Source: Thermohalobaculum xanthum
GTDB taxonomy: Bacteria; Pseudomonadota; Alphaproteobacteria; Rhodobacterales; Rhodobacteraceae
DNA length: 64,000 bases
Reading direction: 5' to 3'
NCBI RefSeq assembly: GCF_016623495.1
Contig: NZ_JAEHHL010000001.1
Location: 868,001-932,000, forward strand
Every line of letters begins with the position of its first letter. Position 1 is the stretch's first letter. Both the position numbers and the translations under genes were made by a program. This document shows positions 1 to 8,855 of this stretch, one piece after another. The notes below the pieces were generated by a model, which saw only the letters and a program-made list of their open reading frames with translations, did no database searches and was not told the DNA's origin.

Positions 1-203
1 ACCTCCAACTCCCGCCGCCGCATCCGAAGCGGCGCCGCCGGGGCGTGGGTCCGGGGACACTCCGCCCCTGCGCTATTACTATATCTCGCGGCGGCTCACA
101 GGCAAGCGCCTAGATAAGCCACTGCTTGACGGTGCAGATAGCAGATGGGCGTGACATGCAGATGACGGCTGCGCGGCGTCGCGACAACCTTGCGAAAGAC
201 GGC
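1..203. other. left edge without an assigned gene
   Basis: I see no ORF with coding character and no RNA gene. It may be intergenic sequence downstream of a gene outside the window. Confidence 0.4.
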
Positions 204-893
204 TCAGGCGCCGACCGGACGCTCGATTCCGAAGCGGTCCATCAGGAAGCCAAGTGCAAGCCCCAGGCCGTCGGGAGCAATGCCATGTCCGACGCCGCGG
301 CTCACATGCGCGGCCACGGGGAAGCCGGCATCGGCCAGCGCATCATGTGCCTCGCCAAGCGCTGCGACAGGGATCACCTCGTCCATGTCGCCGTGGATCA
401 GAAGGACCGGCGGCTTCACACGCGCCTCGGCCTCGATCCGCTCGGGAGCGTTGAGCCGGCCCGAGAAGCCCACCACGCCCGCCAGCGACACCTCGCGCCG
501 GGGCGCCACGTGAAGGCTCATCATCGTGCCCTGGCTGAAGCCGACAAGCGCGGTTTCATGGGGGCCCACGCCCTCCTCGGCCATCGCTGTGGTGATGTAG
601 GCGTCGAGGATCCCCGCGGCACGAAGAAAACCAGCCTTCATCTCGGACTCGGGGCTCCCGTCGATCCACGAGATCGGGAACCACTGGTAGCCCATCGGGT
701 TGACGCTGCAGCGATCCGGCGCGTTCGGTGCGCGAAAGGCCGTGTCCGGCATGTATTGCGACAACGGCTCGGCCAGGCCGATGAGATCGTTACCATCCGC
801 CCCGTAGCCATGCAGCAGGATCACGAGCGATTTCGTCTGGCCCGAGCTTGGTGCATGCCGGGGCCCGGTCAGGGCGGGCTCTGCGATGGTCAT
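204..893 (-). CDS. alpha/beta hydrolase, carboxylesterase/phospholipase family
   Basis: Predicted cytosolic serine esterase of the carboxylesterase/lysophospholipase-like alpha/beta-hydrolase family, 229 residues. An oxyanion-loop motif LLHGYGADG lies near residues 26-34, the nucleophile elbow GFSQG has its serine at about 120, HGDMDEVIP supplies the acid (about Asp171), and a His at about 203 (VGHGI) completes the triad. I chose the ATG at 893 because the upstream in-frame extension overlaps the preceding gene and looks non-coding. The preceding glycosylase gene stops only 4 nt upstream, so the two are probably co-transcribed. No signal peptide is seen. The natural ester substrate cannot be read from sequence. 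Confidence 0.85.
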   Translation of the reverse strand: MTIAEPALTGPRHAPSSGQTKSLVILLHGYGADGNDLIGLAEPLSQYMPDTAFRAPNAPDRCSVNPMGYQWFPISWIDGSPESEMKAGFLRAAGILDAYITTAMAEEGVGPHETALVGFSQGTMMSLHVAPRREVSLAGVVGFSGRLNAPERIEAEARVKPPVLLIHGDMDEVIPVAALGEAHDALADAGFPVAAHVSRGVGHGIAPDGLGLALGFLMDRFGIERPVGA

Positions 894-897
894 TGGG

Positions 898-1530
898 TTA
901 CTCCGAGATTCCCTCGCGCGACTTGGCGTGCCGGTAGTAGTGCCACAGCAGCCGCGCCGCAACCGCGCGCCAGGGGCTCCAGCTCTCGGCCTGGACGCGC
1001 AACGCCTTCTCCTGCGGCCGCGCGGGCAGGTCGAACAGCAGCCGCGTCGCTTCCTGCAGCGCCAGGTCGCCCGGGGCGAAGACGTCGGCGCGCCCGATCG
1101 CGAACATCAGGTAGATTTCGGCCGTCCAGACGCCGATGCCCTTGATCGCGGTAAGCGTCGCGATCGCATCCTCCTCGGGCATCACCGCCAGCGCGTCGTA
1201 GTCGAGGTCCGCCTCGGCAAGCGCGCGCGCATAGCGGATCTTGGGCCGCGACAGGCCGCAGCCGCGCAGGTCCTCGTCGTCCAGAGCGATCAGGACGCGG
1301 GGGTCCTCGGCGCCCAGCGCCGTGAGCTTGCGCGATACCGAGTCGGCGGCGGCCACAGACAACTGCTGCGAGCAGATCGCCTTCAGGAGCGCCGGGAACC
1401 CGCCTTCGCGCCGGCGCAGCGGCGGCGGCCCGGCCAGGGCGATCACCTCGCCAAAGCGTGGCTCGGCCCGGGCGAGCCAGTCGCAGCCCTCGGCGATACA
1501 GTCGGTGGAATGAATGATGCGTCCCGTCAT
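898..1530 (-). CDS. DNA-3-methyladenine glycosylase 2 family (AlkA-like)
   Basis: HhH-GPD base-excision glycosylase of 210 residues, expected to remove alkylated purines from DNA. The helix-hairpin-helix reads LTAIKGIGVWTAEIYLM, followed by the catalytic aspartate in APGDLAL, the arrangement seen in AlkA/MPG2 enzymes. It is shorter than E. coli AlkA because the N-terminal TBP-like domain and the Ada-like part are absent, which is common for stand-alone members. There is no iron-sulfur Cys cluster, arguing against endonuclease III or MutY. It probably heads a two-gene unit with the esterase downstream (gap 4 nt). A second, Tag-like gene lies at 6643-7338. Confidence 0.88.
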   Translation of the reverse strand: MTGRIIHSTDCIAEGCDWLARAEPRFGEVIALAGPPPLRRREGGFPALLKAICSQQLSVAAADSVSRKLTALGAEDPRVLIALDDEDLRGCGLSRPKIRYARALAEADLDYDALAVMPEEDAIATLTAIKGIGVWTAEIYLMFAIGRADVFAPGDLALQEATRLLFDLPARPQEKALRVQAESWSPWRAVAARLLWHYYRHAKSREGISE

Positions 1531-1573
1531 GCGGGGGCAGTCTTGCCGCCCCCGCGGCCACGGTCAACGCCCG

Positions 1574-2713
1574 TCAGTGCCGAAAATCGGCAAGGCCATA
1601 ATGTTCTGCCAGCCGCTGCAGCGCGATCTTGAGCACGACCTTGCCCGAGCGGGCCGACCAGCCCATGCGCCGCTCGCAGGCCTCGAGCCCTTCCAGGAAG
1701 CAGCAGACCCTGAGCGCGACGTCCGATAGCCCCGGACCGAGACTGTCGAGCGCCTTCATGACCCGGTCGCGCGCCATCATCGGCCCCTCGGCCGGACCGC
1801 GTGCCGGCGGATTCCCGGAACTTCGATCGCCGGGCGTCAGGAACTTGCGCCAGTCCTGCGCGACAGAAGGGCCGATCTGCGCGAGTTCGAAATCACTGCG
1901 AAGACGCTCGCCGGCCTCGACCTCGGCGGGGGTCAGGAAGGCCTGCCCGTCCGGCCCCTTGCGCCGCGCAAGCCAGCCGATCGGGCTCTCGCCCAGGTTC
2001 ACCTCGATGACCTCCTCCTCGCCACTGAGCGGATCGAGGAAGACGCGCTCGGCCGTCAGCTTGTGCTGGTGCTGGAAGGCATCGGGCGCCTCGGCGAAAC
2101 CGCGTGGCTCCTCGCGCCTGCGCCGGCCCTCGGCTTCTTCGGCGAGCCTGCGCTTGAGCCACGCGCGGCCAACATCACTCAGCCGATACTGCACGCTCGC
2201 ATGCCCGCGCTTGCTGGGCTTGATCCAGTCGCGCTTGAGGAATTCCGCGGCGAGGCGCATCGCGAAGATCGCGATCGGTTTGCGGTGCCCGTTCGCGCCG
2301 CAGAAGACGCCGGCGCGCTCGGCGCCCTCGGCCACCAGCAGGAAGCTGCCCGGCTCGGCCAGACGGCGCAGGTAACGCCGCGCCTCGCGCTCGACCTCTG
2401 CATCGTCGGCCGGCGCGGCCACGGGACGGGCCGGTGCCGGCCCCTCGGCTCCGGTCGAGAACCGCTCCTCGGCGAGCGTCAGCATTCGATCGACCAGCGG
2501 ATCGTCGCGCCGCTCCTCGACTCTTCGGATGGTGCGCGAGACGGTCGAGGGATGTGTCCCGGTTGCCGCCGCCAGCGCGCGGATGCTCTCGCCGAGCCCT
2601 GTATGCGCGAGATAGAGCGCCGCATCATGCGCCGAGCATGACGTACGCCGCTCCCCGAAGACCGTGCCCGCGAGATCCGCGCACCGATCCAGAACCTGCT
2701 GTGTTTTCGCCAC
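1574..2713 (-). CDS. helix-turn-helix protein with C-terminal DUF6456 domain
   Basis: 379-residue protein of unknown function with a predicted DNA-binding N-terminal half: the stretch around residues 40-65 (LGESIRALAAATGTHPSTVS) fits a helix-turn-helix, with a second possible winged-helix segment around 130-185. The C-terminal ~90 residues (from GPMMARDRVM to GLADFRH) match the DUF6456 family as I know it from Rhodobacterales. The start is GTG. The DUF6477 gene is divergent across an AT-rich 208-bp interval, and I recall these two families as neighbours in this order. A regulatory role is inference from the HTH alone. Confidence 0.8.
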   Translation of the reverse strand: MAKTQQVLDRCADLAGTVFGERRTSCSAHDAALYLAHTGLGESIRALAAATGTHPSTVSRTIRRVEERRDDPLVDRMLTLAEERFSTGAEGPAPARPVAAPADDAEVEREARRYLRRLAEPGSFLLVAEGAERAGVFCGANGHRKPIAIFAMRLAAEFLKRDWIKPSKRGHASVQYRLSDVGRAWLKRRLAEEAEGRRRREEPRGFAEAPDAFQHQHKLTAERVFLDPLSGEEEVIEVNLGESPIGWLARRKGPDGQAFLTPAEVEAGERLRSDFELAQIGPSVAQDWRKFLTPGDRSSGNPPARGPAEGPMMARDRVMKALDSLGPGLSDVALRVCCFLEGLEACERRMGWSARSGKVVLKIALQRLAEHYGLADFRH

Positions 2714-2921
2714 GGTGAAACGCCCTTGTTTGCGTCGAATTTTATGAAACCTGTCTACGGCTCAGAACATGAATCGATGGTTAATAGGTGGATAAATATA
2801 TTTATTTACAATAGATTAAGATACTTTTCTAAAGCATTAACGGCGCACGCTGCCCCCACCCGGGCTGCAACGCACAACCCGCCCGGATCAAGATCGAGCC
2901 ATCGCTGAAACGGAGGCAGAA
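2714..2921. promoter_or_regulatory. AT-rich divergent promoter region (DUF6456 / DUF6477)
   Basis: This interval separates two divergent genes. Positions 2740-2840 are strikingly AT-rich compared with the surrounding GC-rich DNA. It holds a near match to the CtrA box (TTAA, 7-nt spacer, ATAA at 2781-2795; consensus second half is TTAA) and a GANTC methylation motif (GAATC, 2771-2775). Promoters for both genes probably lie here, but I could not fix unique -35/-10 pairs. Confidence 0.55.
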
Positions 2922-3272
2922 ATGGGCCTGATGCAGAACGACCTGGCGACGAGGGGGATGACGGGGGCACTGATGGTCCGCCCGCGGCTCCTGGTCGAGG
3001 CGGCGCGGATCGGCGCGCGGATCCGCGCCGACCGCGTGACGGCGCCGATGTCGAAGCCCGCGCTGGCACACGCGATCGAGCACGAGCGAACCCTCGAGGG
3101 GTTGCGCCGGGCAGGTTCACCCGTCTACCGGCCTTCGCGGCATGTCGAAGCGCTGGCGATTGTCTTCTGCGGCCTTGGCGAGGCATGTGCGCAGGCGCCC
3201 GACAAGGCGCCCGCGGCACTTTCGGATCAGACGAAGGCGTCGGGTTCAGCCGCCTTCCTGCGCTCGATGTAA
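2922..3272 (+). CDS. DUF6477 family protein
   Basis: Small 116-residue protein of unknown function. The central part (RPRLLVEAARIGARI..., HERTLEGLRRAGSPVYRPSRHVEALAI) resembles the short basic DUF6477 proteins of Rhodobacterales. A good Shine-Dalgarno (GGAGG, 6-7 nt before the ATG) supports the start. The last ~15 codons run into the 3' end of the convergent mttB-like gene (46-bp overlap), and the C-terminal tail ([15 protein letters not shown]) looks unlike the rest, so the reading frame may have been extended by loss of an earlier stop. No membrane segment or signal peptide is seen. Confidence 0.7.
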   Translation: MGLMQNDLATRGMTGALMVRPRLLVEAARIGARIRADRVTAPMSKPALAHAIEHERTLEGLRRAGSPVYRPSRHVEALAIVFCGLGEACAQAPDKAPAALSDQTKASGSAAFLRSM

Positions 3273-4795
3273 TCGCGCAGCTCCTCGTCGACCGCGGGAT
3301 CGAGCGCGGGCTGCACGTATTCGTCGAGCATCCGGCGCACCCGCCGCGAGGCAAGCTCGAAGGTGTCCGCGCCGCCCTCGTCAGACCACTGCTCGAAGGG
3401 CTTGTAGTCGAGAAGCTGCGTGCGCCAGAAGGCGTCCTTGAAGTTCGCCTGGGTGTGGGCGCAGCCCAGATAGTGCCCGCCCGGCCCCACCTCGCGGATC
3501 GCGTCCATCGCCTGACCGTTCTCCGAGATATCGATGCCCGATGCGATCGAATGCAGGACGCCCAGCTGATCCGCATCCATCACGAACTTCTCCGGGCTGG
3601 AGACCAATCCGCCCTCGAGCCAGCCGCAGGCGTGGAGCATGAAGTTGACCCCGCCCAACAGCGCCGCGTTCAGCGTGTTCGCCGTCTCGTAGGCCGCCTG
3701 CGCATCCGGCAGCTTCGAGCCGCACAGCCCGCCGCCCGAGCGGAACGGCAGGTTCATCCGCCGCGCAAGCTGCCCCGCACCCCAGAGGATCTTCGACGCC
3801 TCGGGCGTGCCGAAGGTCGGCGCACCGGAGTTCATGTCGATCGAGGTGACGAAGGCGCCGAAGATCACGGGCGCGCCCTTGCGGATGAGCTGGCTGTAGG
3901 CGACGCCCGCCAGAACCTCGGCCAGAACCTGCGTCAGTGTGCCCGCCACCGACACCGGCGCCATCGCGCCGCCGACGATGAAGGGCGAGACGATCGCCGC
4001 CTGGTTGGCCGCGGCGTATGTCTCGAGCGCCCCCATCATGATGCCGTCGAAAGTCAGCGGCGAGTTGATGTTGACGAGCGAGGTCATGACCGTGTTGTCA
4101 GCCACGAATTCCTTGCCGAACAGGATCTCGGAGAGCGCGACCGAGTCGGCCGCGCGCTCGTGCGCGGTGACGCTGCCCATGTAGGGTTTGTCGCTCAGCG
4201 ACATGTGCGCGTAGAGCATGTCGAGATGGCGCTTGTTGACCGGCACGTCGGTCGGCTCGCAGACCGTGCCACCCGAGTGATGCAGCCATTTCGACATGTA
4301 GCCGAGCTTCACGAAGGTGTTGAAGTCTTCCATAGTCGCGTAGCGCCGGCCCCGGTCGCGGTCGCGGAAGAAAGGCGGCCCGTAGACCGGCGCCAGCACC
4401 AGCGACTTCCCGCCGATCTCGACCGAGCGTTCCGGGTTGCGCGCGTGCTGGATGTACCGCGACGGCGCGGTCTTGCAGAGCTCGCGCGCAAGGCCGCGGG
4501 GAATATGGACCCGCTCGCCGCGCACGTCGGCGCCCGCCTCCCGCCAGCGATCGAGCGCAGCGGGGTTCTCTACGAAATTGACGCCGATCTCTTCGAGCAC
4601 CGTGTCGGCATTGGCCTCGATGATCTCGATGGCCTCGGGCGTCAGGATCTCGAAGTCCGGGATATTGCGCTCGATGTAGCGCGCGACCTCGAGGCGTGGT
4701 GCCGTACGCTCGGCACGCCGCGCCGCGCCGCCCCCCGTGCCACGCCGCCCGCGCCGAACTCCCGCCCCGTCCTGTTCCGCGCCTGATGTGCTCAT
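3227..4795 (-). CDS. trimethylamine methyltransferase (MttB) family protein, non-pyrrolysine
   Basis: 522-residue member of the MttB superfamily, cobalamin-protein-dependent methyltransferases acting on quaternary or tertiary amines such as glycine betaine. Family signatures include the N-terminal [22 protein letters not shown] and the C-terminal [18 protein letters not shown] and [10 protein letters not shown]. The frame is open with no in-frame TAG, so this is not a pyrrolysine enzyme. No corrinoid protein, RamA-type activator or tetrahydrofolate partner gene is adjacent. It is divergent from guaA. In this family substrates differ between subgroups and cannot be assigned from sequence alone. 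Confidence 0.85.
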   Translation of the reverse strand: MSTSGAEQDGAGVRRGRRGTGGGAARRAERTAPRLEVARYIERNIPDFEILTPEAIEIIEANADTVLEEIGVNFVENPAALDRWREAGADVRGERVHIPRGLARELCKTAPSRYIQHARNPERSVEIGGKSLVLAPVYGPPFFRDRDRGRRYATMEDFNTFVKLGYMSKWLHHSGGTVCEPTDVPVNKRHLDMLYAHMSLSDKPYMGSVTAHERAADSVALSEILFGKEFVADNTVMTSLVNINSPLTFDGIMMGALETYAAANQAAIVSPFIVGGAMAPVSVAGTLTQVLAEVLAGVAYSQLIRKGAPVIFGAFVTSIDMNSGAPTFGTPEASKILWGAGQLARRMNLPFRSGGGLCGSKLPDAQAAYETANTLNAALLGGVNFMLHACGWLEGGLVSSPEKFVMDADQLGVLHSIASGIDISENGQAMDAIREVGPGGHYLGCAHTQANFKDAFWRTQLLDYKPFEQWSDEGGADTFELASRRVRRMLDEYVQPALDPAVDEELRDYIERRKAAEPDAFV

Positions 4796-5024
4796 TACTC
4801 ACTCCTTCGGGCCCGGCGCTCGCGCGCGCGAAATGCGCGCCACGGCGCCGGGTGGCTCCGCCTCGTCCCTTCCTGAATGGCCCGAGCGGCGCGCCCCTGA
4901 CCGGATGTTTTCGGCCATCCCTTGGCGAAAGGCGACATCGGCGGGTCGGCGACAGGTGACAGCGCGCCACGCGCGGGCTATGGAATCGCGCAAAATCAGG
5001 ACCGCGACCCGAGGCCGAGCCCCC

Positions 5025-6590
5025 ATGACCGCCACGCCCCAGCACGAAACCTGCCTGATCGTCGATTTCGGCAGCCAGGTCACGCAACTCATCGCCCGGC
5101 GCCTGCGCGAGGCCGGCGTCTATTGCGAGATCCACCCGTTCAACCTGGTGGACGAGACCCTCATCCGGCGCCTCGCACCGAAGGCGATCATCCTTTCGGG
5201 CGGCCCCGCCTCGGTCGAGGACGAGGGAAGCCCGCGGGCGCCGCAGATGGTGTTCGAGCTGGGCGTACCCGTGCTCGGCATCTGCTACGGACAGATGGTG
5301 ATGGTCCACCAGCTCGGCGGCCGTGCCGAGGGTGGCCATCACCGCGAGTTCGGGCGTGCCTTCGTGAAGATGGCCGAGACCTCGGCGCTGATGGAGGGGG
5401 TCGCCGGCCGCGGCGAGGAGACCGAGGTCTGGATGAGCCATGGCGACCGGGTCACCGCCCTGCCGCCGGGATTCCACGTCCAGGGCGCCTCGCCCAACGC
5501 GCCGTTCGCCGTTCTCGCCGACCCCGACCGCCGCTTCTACGGCGTGATGTTCCATCCCGAGGTCGTCCACACCCCGAAGGGCACGCAGATCCTGACGAAC
5601 TTCATCCGCAGGATCGCGGGGTTCAGCGGTGACTGGACGATGGGGGCCTACCGCGAAGAGGCGATCAAGAAGATCCGCGCCCAGGTTGGCGACGCCAAGG
5701 TGATCTGCGGGCTTTCAGGGGGCGTCGATTCCTCGGTGGCGGCCGTGCTGATCCACGAGGCGATCGGCGACCAGCTGACCTGCGTGTTCGTCGACACAGG
5801 CATGATGCGGGCGGGCGAGGCCGACGAGGTCGTGAGCCTCTTCCGCGACCACTACAACATCCCGCTGATCCACGCGGACGACTCCGAGCTGTTTCTCGGC
5901 GAGCTGAAGGGCGTCACCGACCCCGAGCAGAAGCGCAAGACCATCGGGCGGCTCTTCATCGACGTCTTCGACAAGCATGCGAGCGAGGTCGGCGGAGCCG
6001 AGTTCCTCGCCCAGGGCACGCTCTACCCGGACGTGATCGAATCGGTGTCCTTCTCGGGCGGCCCGTCGGTCACGATCAAGTCGCACCACAATGTGGGCGG
6101 CCTGCCCGAGCGCATGAAGCTCAAGCTGGTCGAGCCGCTGCGCGAACTCTTCAAGGACGAGGTTCGGGCGCTCGGGCGCGAGTTGGGTCTGCCCGCCGCC
6201 TTCGTGGGCCGCCATCCCTTCCCCGGTCCCGGCCTCGCCATCCGGTGCCCCGGCGAGATCACGCGCGAAAAGCTCGACATCCTGCGCCAGGCCGACGCGA
6301 TCTATCTAGACGAGATCCGCAAGGCAGGGCTCTACGACACGATCTGGCAGGCCTTCGCCGTGCTGCTGCCGGTGCGCACCGTGGGCGTGATGGGCGACGG
6401 TCGGACTTATGACCATGTCTGCGCGCTCAGGGCCGTGACCTCGGTCGATGGCATGACCGCGGACTACTACCCGTTCCCGCATGACTTCCTGGGCCGCACC
6501 GCGAGCCGCATCATCAACGAGGTTCGGGGCATCAACCGGGTCGTCTACGACGTCACCTCGAAGCCGCCGGGAACCATCGAGTGGGAATGA
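5025..6590 (+). CDS. guaA: GMP synthase (glutamine-hydrolysing)
   Basis: Converts XMP to GMP using glutamine and ATP, the last step of guanine nucleotide synthesis, in the cytosol. The 521-residue product has the usual length. The N-terminal class I amidotransferase has the nucleophile in GICYGQ and the His/Glu pair in MFHPEVVHT. The ATP-pyrophosphatase domain carries the P-loop [12 protein letters not shown], and the C-terminal dimerisation domain ends KPPGTIEWE, typical of GuaA. The frame is open upstream, but the ATG at 5025 gives the canonical N-terminus. It stands alone on the plus strand, divergent from the methyltransferase gene. Confidence 0.98.
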   Translation: MTATPQHETCLIVDFGSQVTQLIARRLREAGVYCEIHPFNLVDETLIRRLAPKAIILSGGPASVEDEGSPRAPQMVFELGVPVLGICYGQMVMVHQLGGRAEGGHHREFGRAFVKMAETSALMEGVAGRGEETEVWMSHGDRVTALPPGFHVQGASPNAPFAVLADPDRRFYGVMFHPEVVHTPKGTQILTNFIRRIAGFSGDWTMGAYREEAIKKIRAQVGDAKVICGLSGGVDSSVAAVLIHEAIGDQLTCVFVDTGMMRAGEADEVVSLFRDHYNIPLIHADDSELFLGELKGVTDPEQKRKTIGRLFIDVFDKHASEVGGAEFLAQGTLYPDVIESVSFSGGPSVTIKSHHNVGGLPERMKLKLVEPLRELFKDEVRALGRELGLPAAFVGRHPFPGPGLAIRCPGEITREKLDILRQADAIYLDEIRKAGLYDTIWQAFAVLLPVRTVGVMGDGRTYDHVCALRAVTSVDGMTADYYPFPHDFLGRTASRIINEVRGINRVVYDVTSKPPGTIEWE

Positions 6591-6642
6591 GCCGGCGACC
6601 GATCCCCATCACCTGGCACCCAATCGGTCGGGAGACCGCGAC

Positions 6643-7338
6643 ATGACCGTTCCCTTCGCCGCCATCCATGCCCGCGCAGCCGAGCGCAAGGGCGGCGACG
6701 AGGCCCTGGCGCGGCTGCTGCCACAGCCGCGCCCGGCCACCGAGATTCGGGAAACGCCCGACGACCGGTGGCTGGCGCAGGCAACGCGCTGCGTCTTCCA
6801 GATGGGGTTCAACTGGAAGGTGGTCGATTCGATGTGGCCGGGCTTCGAGGCGGCCTTCGAGGGCTTCGACCCTGCCCGTTGGGAGGTCATGACGCCCGAG
6901 GATTTCGAGCGCCTGATCGCCGATCGCCGCATCGTTCGCCATGCCGCCAAGATCCGCTCGGTCGAACGCAACGCGGCCTTCTTCCGCGAGCTTGCGGACG
7001 AGCATGGGAGCGTGGGCAGCTTCATCGCCGCCTGGCCCGCGTCAGACTTCGCGGGCCTGCTCGAAACCCTCAAGCGTCGCGGAGACCGGCTTGGCGGCCT
7101 GACAGGACAGTATTTCCTGCGCGCGATGGGCGTTGACGGCTTCGTGCTCTCGCGCGACGGCGTGGCGGCACTGATCGATGCCGGCATTATCGACAAGGCT
7201 CCGACCTCGAAATCCGCGATGGCCGCCGTTCAAAAGGCCTACAACGCCTGGTCGCAGGAAAGCGGCCTGCCACTGATGGCGATCAGCCGCATCCTGGGCC
7301 TCAGCATCGGCGCGAACTCGGCGGGCGTCGAGTTCTGA
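6643..7338 (+). CDS. Tag-like (DNA-3-methyladenine glycosylase I family) protein, atypical
   Basis: 231-residue protein aligning with the Tag/Adenine-glycosylase I fold over most of its length: FNWKVVDSMWPGFEAAFEGFDP, IADRRIVRHAAKIRSVERNA and LGGLTGQYFLRAMG match family blocks. Aligned by hand with E. coli Tag (E38...W46), the conserved Trp is W58 while the catalytic Glu position is Cys50. The protein has only this one Cys, so the Cys/His zinc site of E. coli Tag is absent. Close relatives in Rhodobacterales are usually named DNA-3-methyladenine glycosylase I. Real glycosylase activity is therefore uncertain. It follows guaA by 52 nt and may be read through from it. Confidence 0.8.
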   Translation: MTVPFAAIHARAAERKGGDEALARLLPQPRPATEIRETPDDRWLAQATRCVFQMGFNWKVVDSMWPGFEAAFEGFDPARWEVMTPEDFERLIADRRIVRHAAKIRSVERNAAFFRELADEHGSVGSFIAAWPASDFAGLLETLKRRGDRLGGLTGQYFLRAMGVDGFVLSRDGVAALIDAGIIDKAPTSKSAMAAVQKAYNAWSQESGLPLMAISRILGLSIGANSAGVEF

Positions 7339-7443
7339 AGCGCCCTTCGCCGTCGATCGCGGCATGCGGGAGCCGGCAGGGCGACGTCTCGACAACGCGG
7401 CCCTACTTTGATGATAGTCGGCGGAACAGCTTGCGGGCGGCGA

Positions 7444-8268
7444 ATGCACTGGACTCACATCACCGACTGGGACGGGGCGTACTCGAACCTGAATCACGTC
7501 CCGGATGCGGACGGCTATCCCCCGCGATGGGAGGCCGATGCCCGTTCTTTCCGCGCGTCACTTGGTGATCGCGCGCGTGCCGGCCTCGCATATGGCCCGG
7601 GCCCACGGCAGGCGTTCGACCTGTTCCTGCCCGAGGCCGGGCCGCATGGTCTCGCCGTGTTCGTGCATGGCGGCTACTGGCGGCGGTTCGACCGCAGCTT
7701 GTGGTCGCACCTCGCAGCGGGACCGGTGGCGCGCGGCTGGGCGGTCGCGATGCCCACCTACACGCTGGCACCGCAGGCAAGGATCGCCACGATCGCGCGC
7801 GAGGTTGCCACGGCCATCATCGCCGCCGCGGCCGAGGTGCCGGGGCCGATCGTGCTGGCCGGCCACTCGGCGGGCGGACAGCTGGTGACCCGCATGGTCT
7901 GCGGCGACGAGCCACTGGACGAGAAGACCGCCTCGCGCGTGTCGCATGTCGTCTCGATCAGCGGCGTGCACGACCTTCGGCCATTGATGCGCACCGCGAT
8001 GAACGCGGATCTCGGGATCGATCCGGCCGAGGCGATGGCGGAGAGCCCCGCGCTCCTGACACCGCGCCCGGGCACGCGTCTCGTCGCCTGGGCAGGTGGT
8101 GCCGAGCTGCCCGAGTTTCAGCGCCAGTCGGCGCTGCTGGCGAATGTCTGGGCCGGGCTTGGGGCCGCGACGACCTCGGTCGTCGAGCCGGGCAAGCATC
8201 ATTTCGACGTGATCGACAGCCTCGCGGCGGCGGACGGCGCGCTGACGCGGGCGCTCACCGACATCTGA
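7444..8268 (+). CDS. alpha/beta hydrolase, arylformamidase (kynurenine formamidase)-like
   Basis: 274-residue alpha/beta hydrolase. It has the HGGYW oxyanion motif (about residues 76-80) typical of the esterase/kynurenine formamidase group, the nucleophile elbow GHSAGG, and a C-terminal His in KHHFDVID. The N-terminus (YNLNHVPDADGYPPRWEADA-like segment) resembles bacterial formamidase-like proteins. Start ATG at 7444 is preferred over an upstream ATG at 7408 because it follows a GGGCGG-type site and fits family length. The next gene starts 11 nt downstream, so the two probably form an operon. No other tryptophan-degradation gene is in the window, so the substrate is open. Confidence 0.78.
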   Translation: MHWTHITDWDGAYSNLNHVPDADGYPPRWEADARSFRASLGDRARAGLAYGPGPRQAFDLFLPEAGPHGLAVFVHGGYWRRFDRSLWSHLAAGPVARGWAVAMPTYTLAPQARIATIAREVATAIIAAAAEVPGPIVLAGHSAGGQLVTRMVCGDEPLDEKTASRVSHVVSISGVHDLRPLMRTAMNADLGIDPAEAMAESPALLTPRPGTRLVAWAGGAELPEFQRQSALLANVWAGLGAATTSVVEPGKHHFDVIDSLAAADGALTRALTDI

Positions 8269-8279
8269 GGGAGGACGGA

Positions 8280-8516
8280 ATGCACTGTGTCTTCGTGCAG
8301 CTGCGCTGCGAGCCGGGCAAGACCTACGACGTCGCCGATGCCATCTGGGAGCGCGAGATCGTGTCGGAGCTTTACTCGACCTCGGGCGACTACGATCTGC
8401 TGATGAAGATCTACGTTCCCGACGACGCCGATATCGGCCGCTTCATCAACGAGAAGCTGTTGGACATCCCGGGCATCAGCCGCTCGCTGACGACCCTCAC
8501 ATTCCGGGCGTTCTAA
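8280..8516 (+). CDS. stand-alone Lrp/AsnC effector (RAM) domain protein
   Basis: 78-residue protein consisting only of the RAM/AsnC ligand-binding domain: beta strand HCVFVQLRCEPG, the SELYSTSGDYDLLMKIYV core and a C-terminal ISRSLTTLTF strand. It lacks the HTH half of Lrp/AsnC regulators, so it cannot bind DNA by itself in the usual way. Such small proteins form ring assemblies and may sense amino acids. A strong GGGAGG ribosome site precedes the ATG, 11 nt after the hydrolase stop, indicating co-translation with it. Confidence 0.85.
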   Translation: MHCVFVQLRCEPGKTYDVADAIWEREIVSELYSTSGDYDLLMKIYVPDDADIGRFINEKLLDIPGISRSLTTLTFRAF

Positions 8517-8540
8517 GCGCGGCGGAGATACCCGCCGCGC
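8517..8540. terminator. hairpin between convergent genes
   Basis: Perfect 9-bp GC stem (GCGCGGCGG / CCGCCGCGC) with a 6-nt loop immediately after the stop of the RAM-domain gene and before the 3' end of the convergent lipoprotein gene. There is no uridine run on either strand, so it would be a weak or Rho-assisted terminator. Confidence 0.5.
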
Positions 8541-8571
8541 CGGTTCTCGTGCTGTTCGGTCGGATGGCGCG

Positions 8572-8814
8572 TCAGTTCAGCGTGCCGTCCTTCTTCATCT
8601 GGTCGTAGAGGTAGCCGCCCGCGCCGCCAACCGTGGCGCCGATGGCCGCGCCCGCGCCGGGCGAGCCGCTGAACGCGCCGATCACAGCACCAGTGGCGGC
8701 GCCGACGGCAGCACCCGTACCCGTGCGCTGGACCGACTTGTTGTCGAAGCCCTCGCAGCCGGCAAGGGTGAGGCCCGCAACCGCCATCACCACGAAGATC
8801 CCTTTTCTCGACAT
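8572..8814 (-). CDS. glycine-zipper lipoprotein
   Basis: 80-residue predicted lipoprotein. Residues 1-20 form a signal peptide ending in the lipobox LAGC (Cys20), with Glu at +2. The mature part is a glycine-zipper 2TM-type segment (TGAAVGAATGAVIGAFSGSP and GAAIGATVGGAGG) like that of SlyB/OmpA-associated small lipoproteins, probably inserted in or lying against the outer membrane. It follows the Rap1a-like gene by 41 nt on the same strand, so a small two-gene envelope operon is likely. Function unknown. Confidence 0.85.
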   Translation of the reverse strand: MSRKGIFVVMAVAGLTLAGCEGFDNKSVQRTGTGAAVGAATGAVIGAFSGSPGAGAAIGATVGGAGGYLYDQMKKDGTLN

Positions 8815-8855
8815 TACGAATTCTCCCTCGTCATCATGTCTCGCATCGATAACGG

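Noticed and set aside
3185-4786. 533-residue plus-strand ORF
   Set aside because: Antisense to the mttB-like gene, whose frame carries clear family motifs.
3227-4795. pyrrolysine-containing MttB
   Set aside because: The frame has no in-frame TAG and no pyl genes are present.
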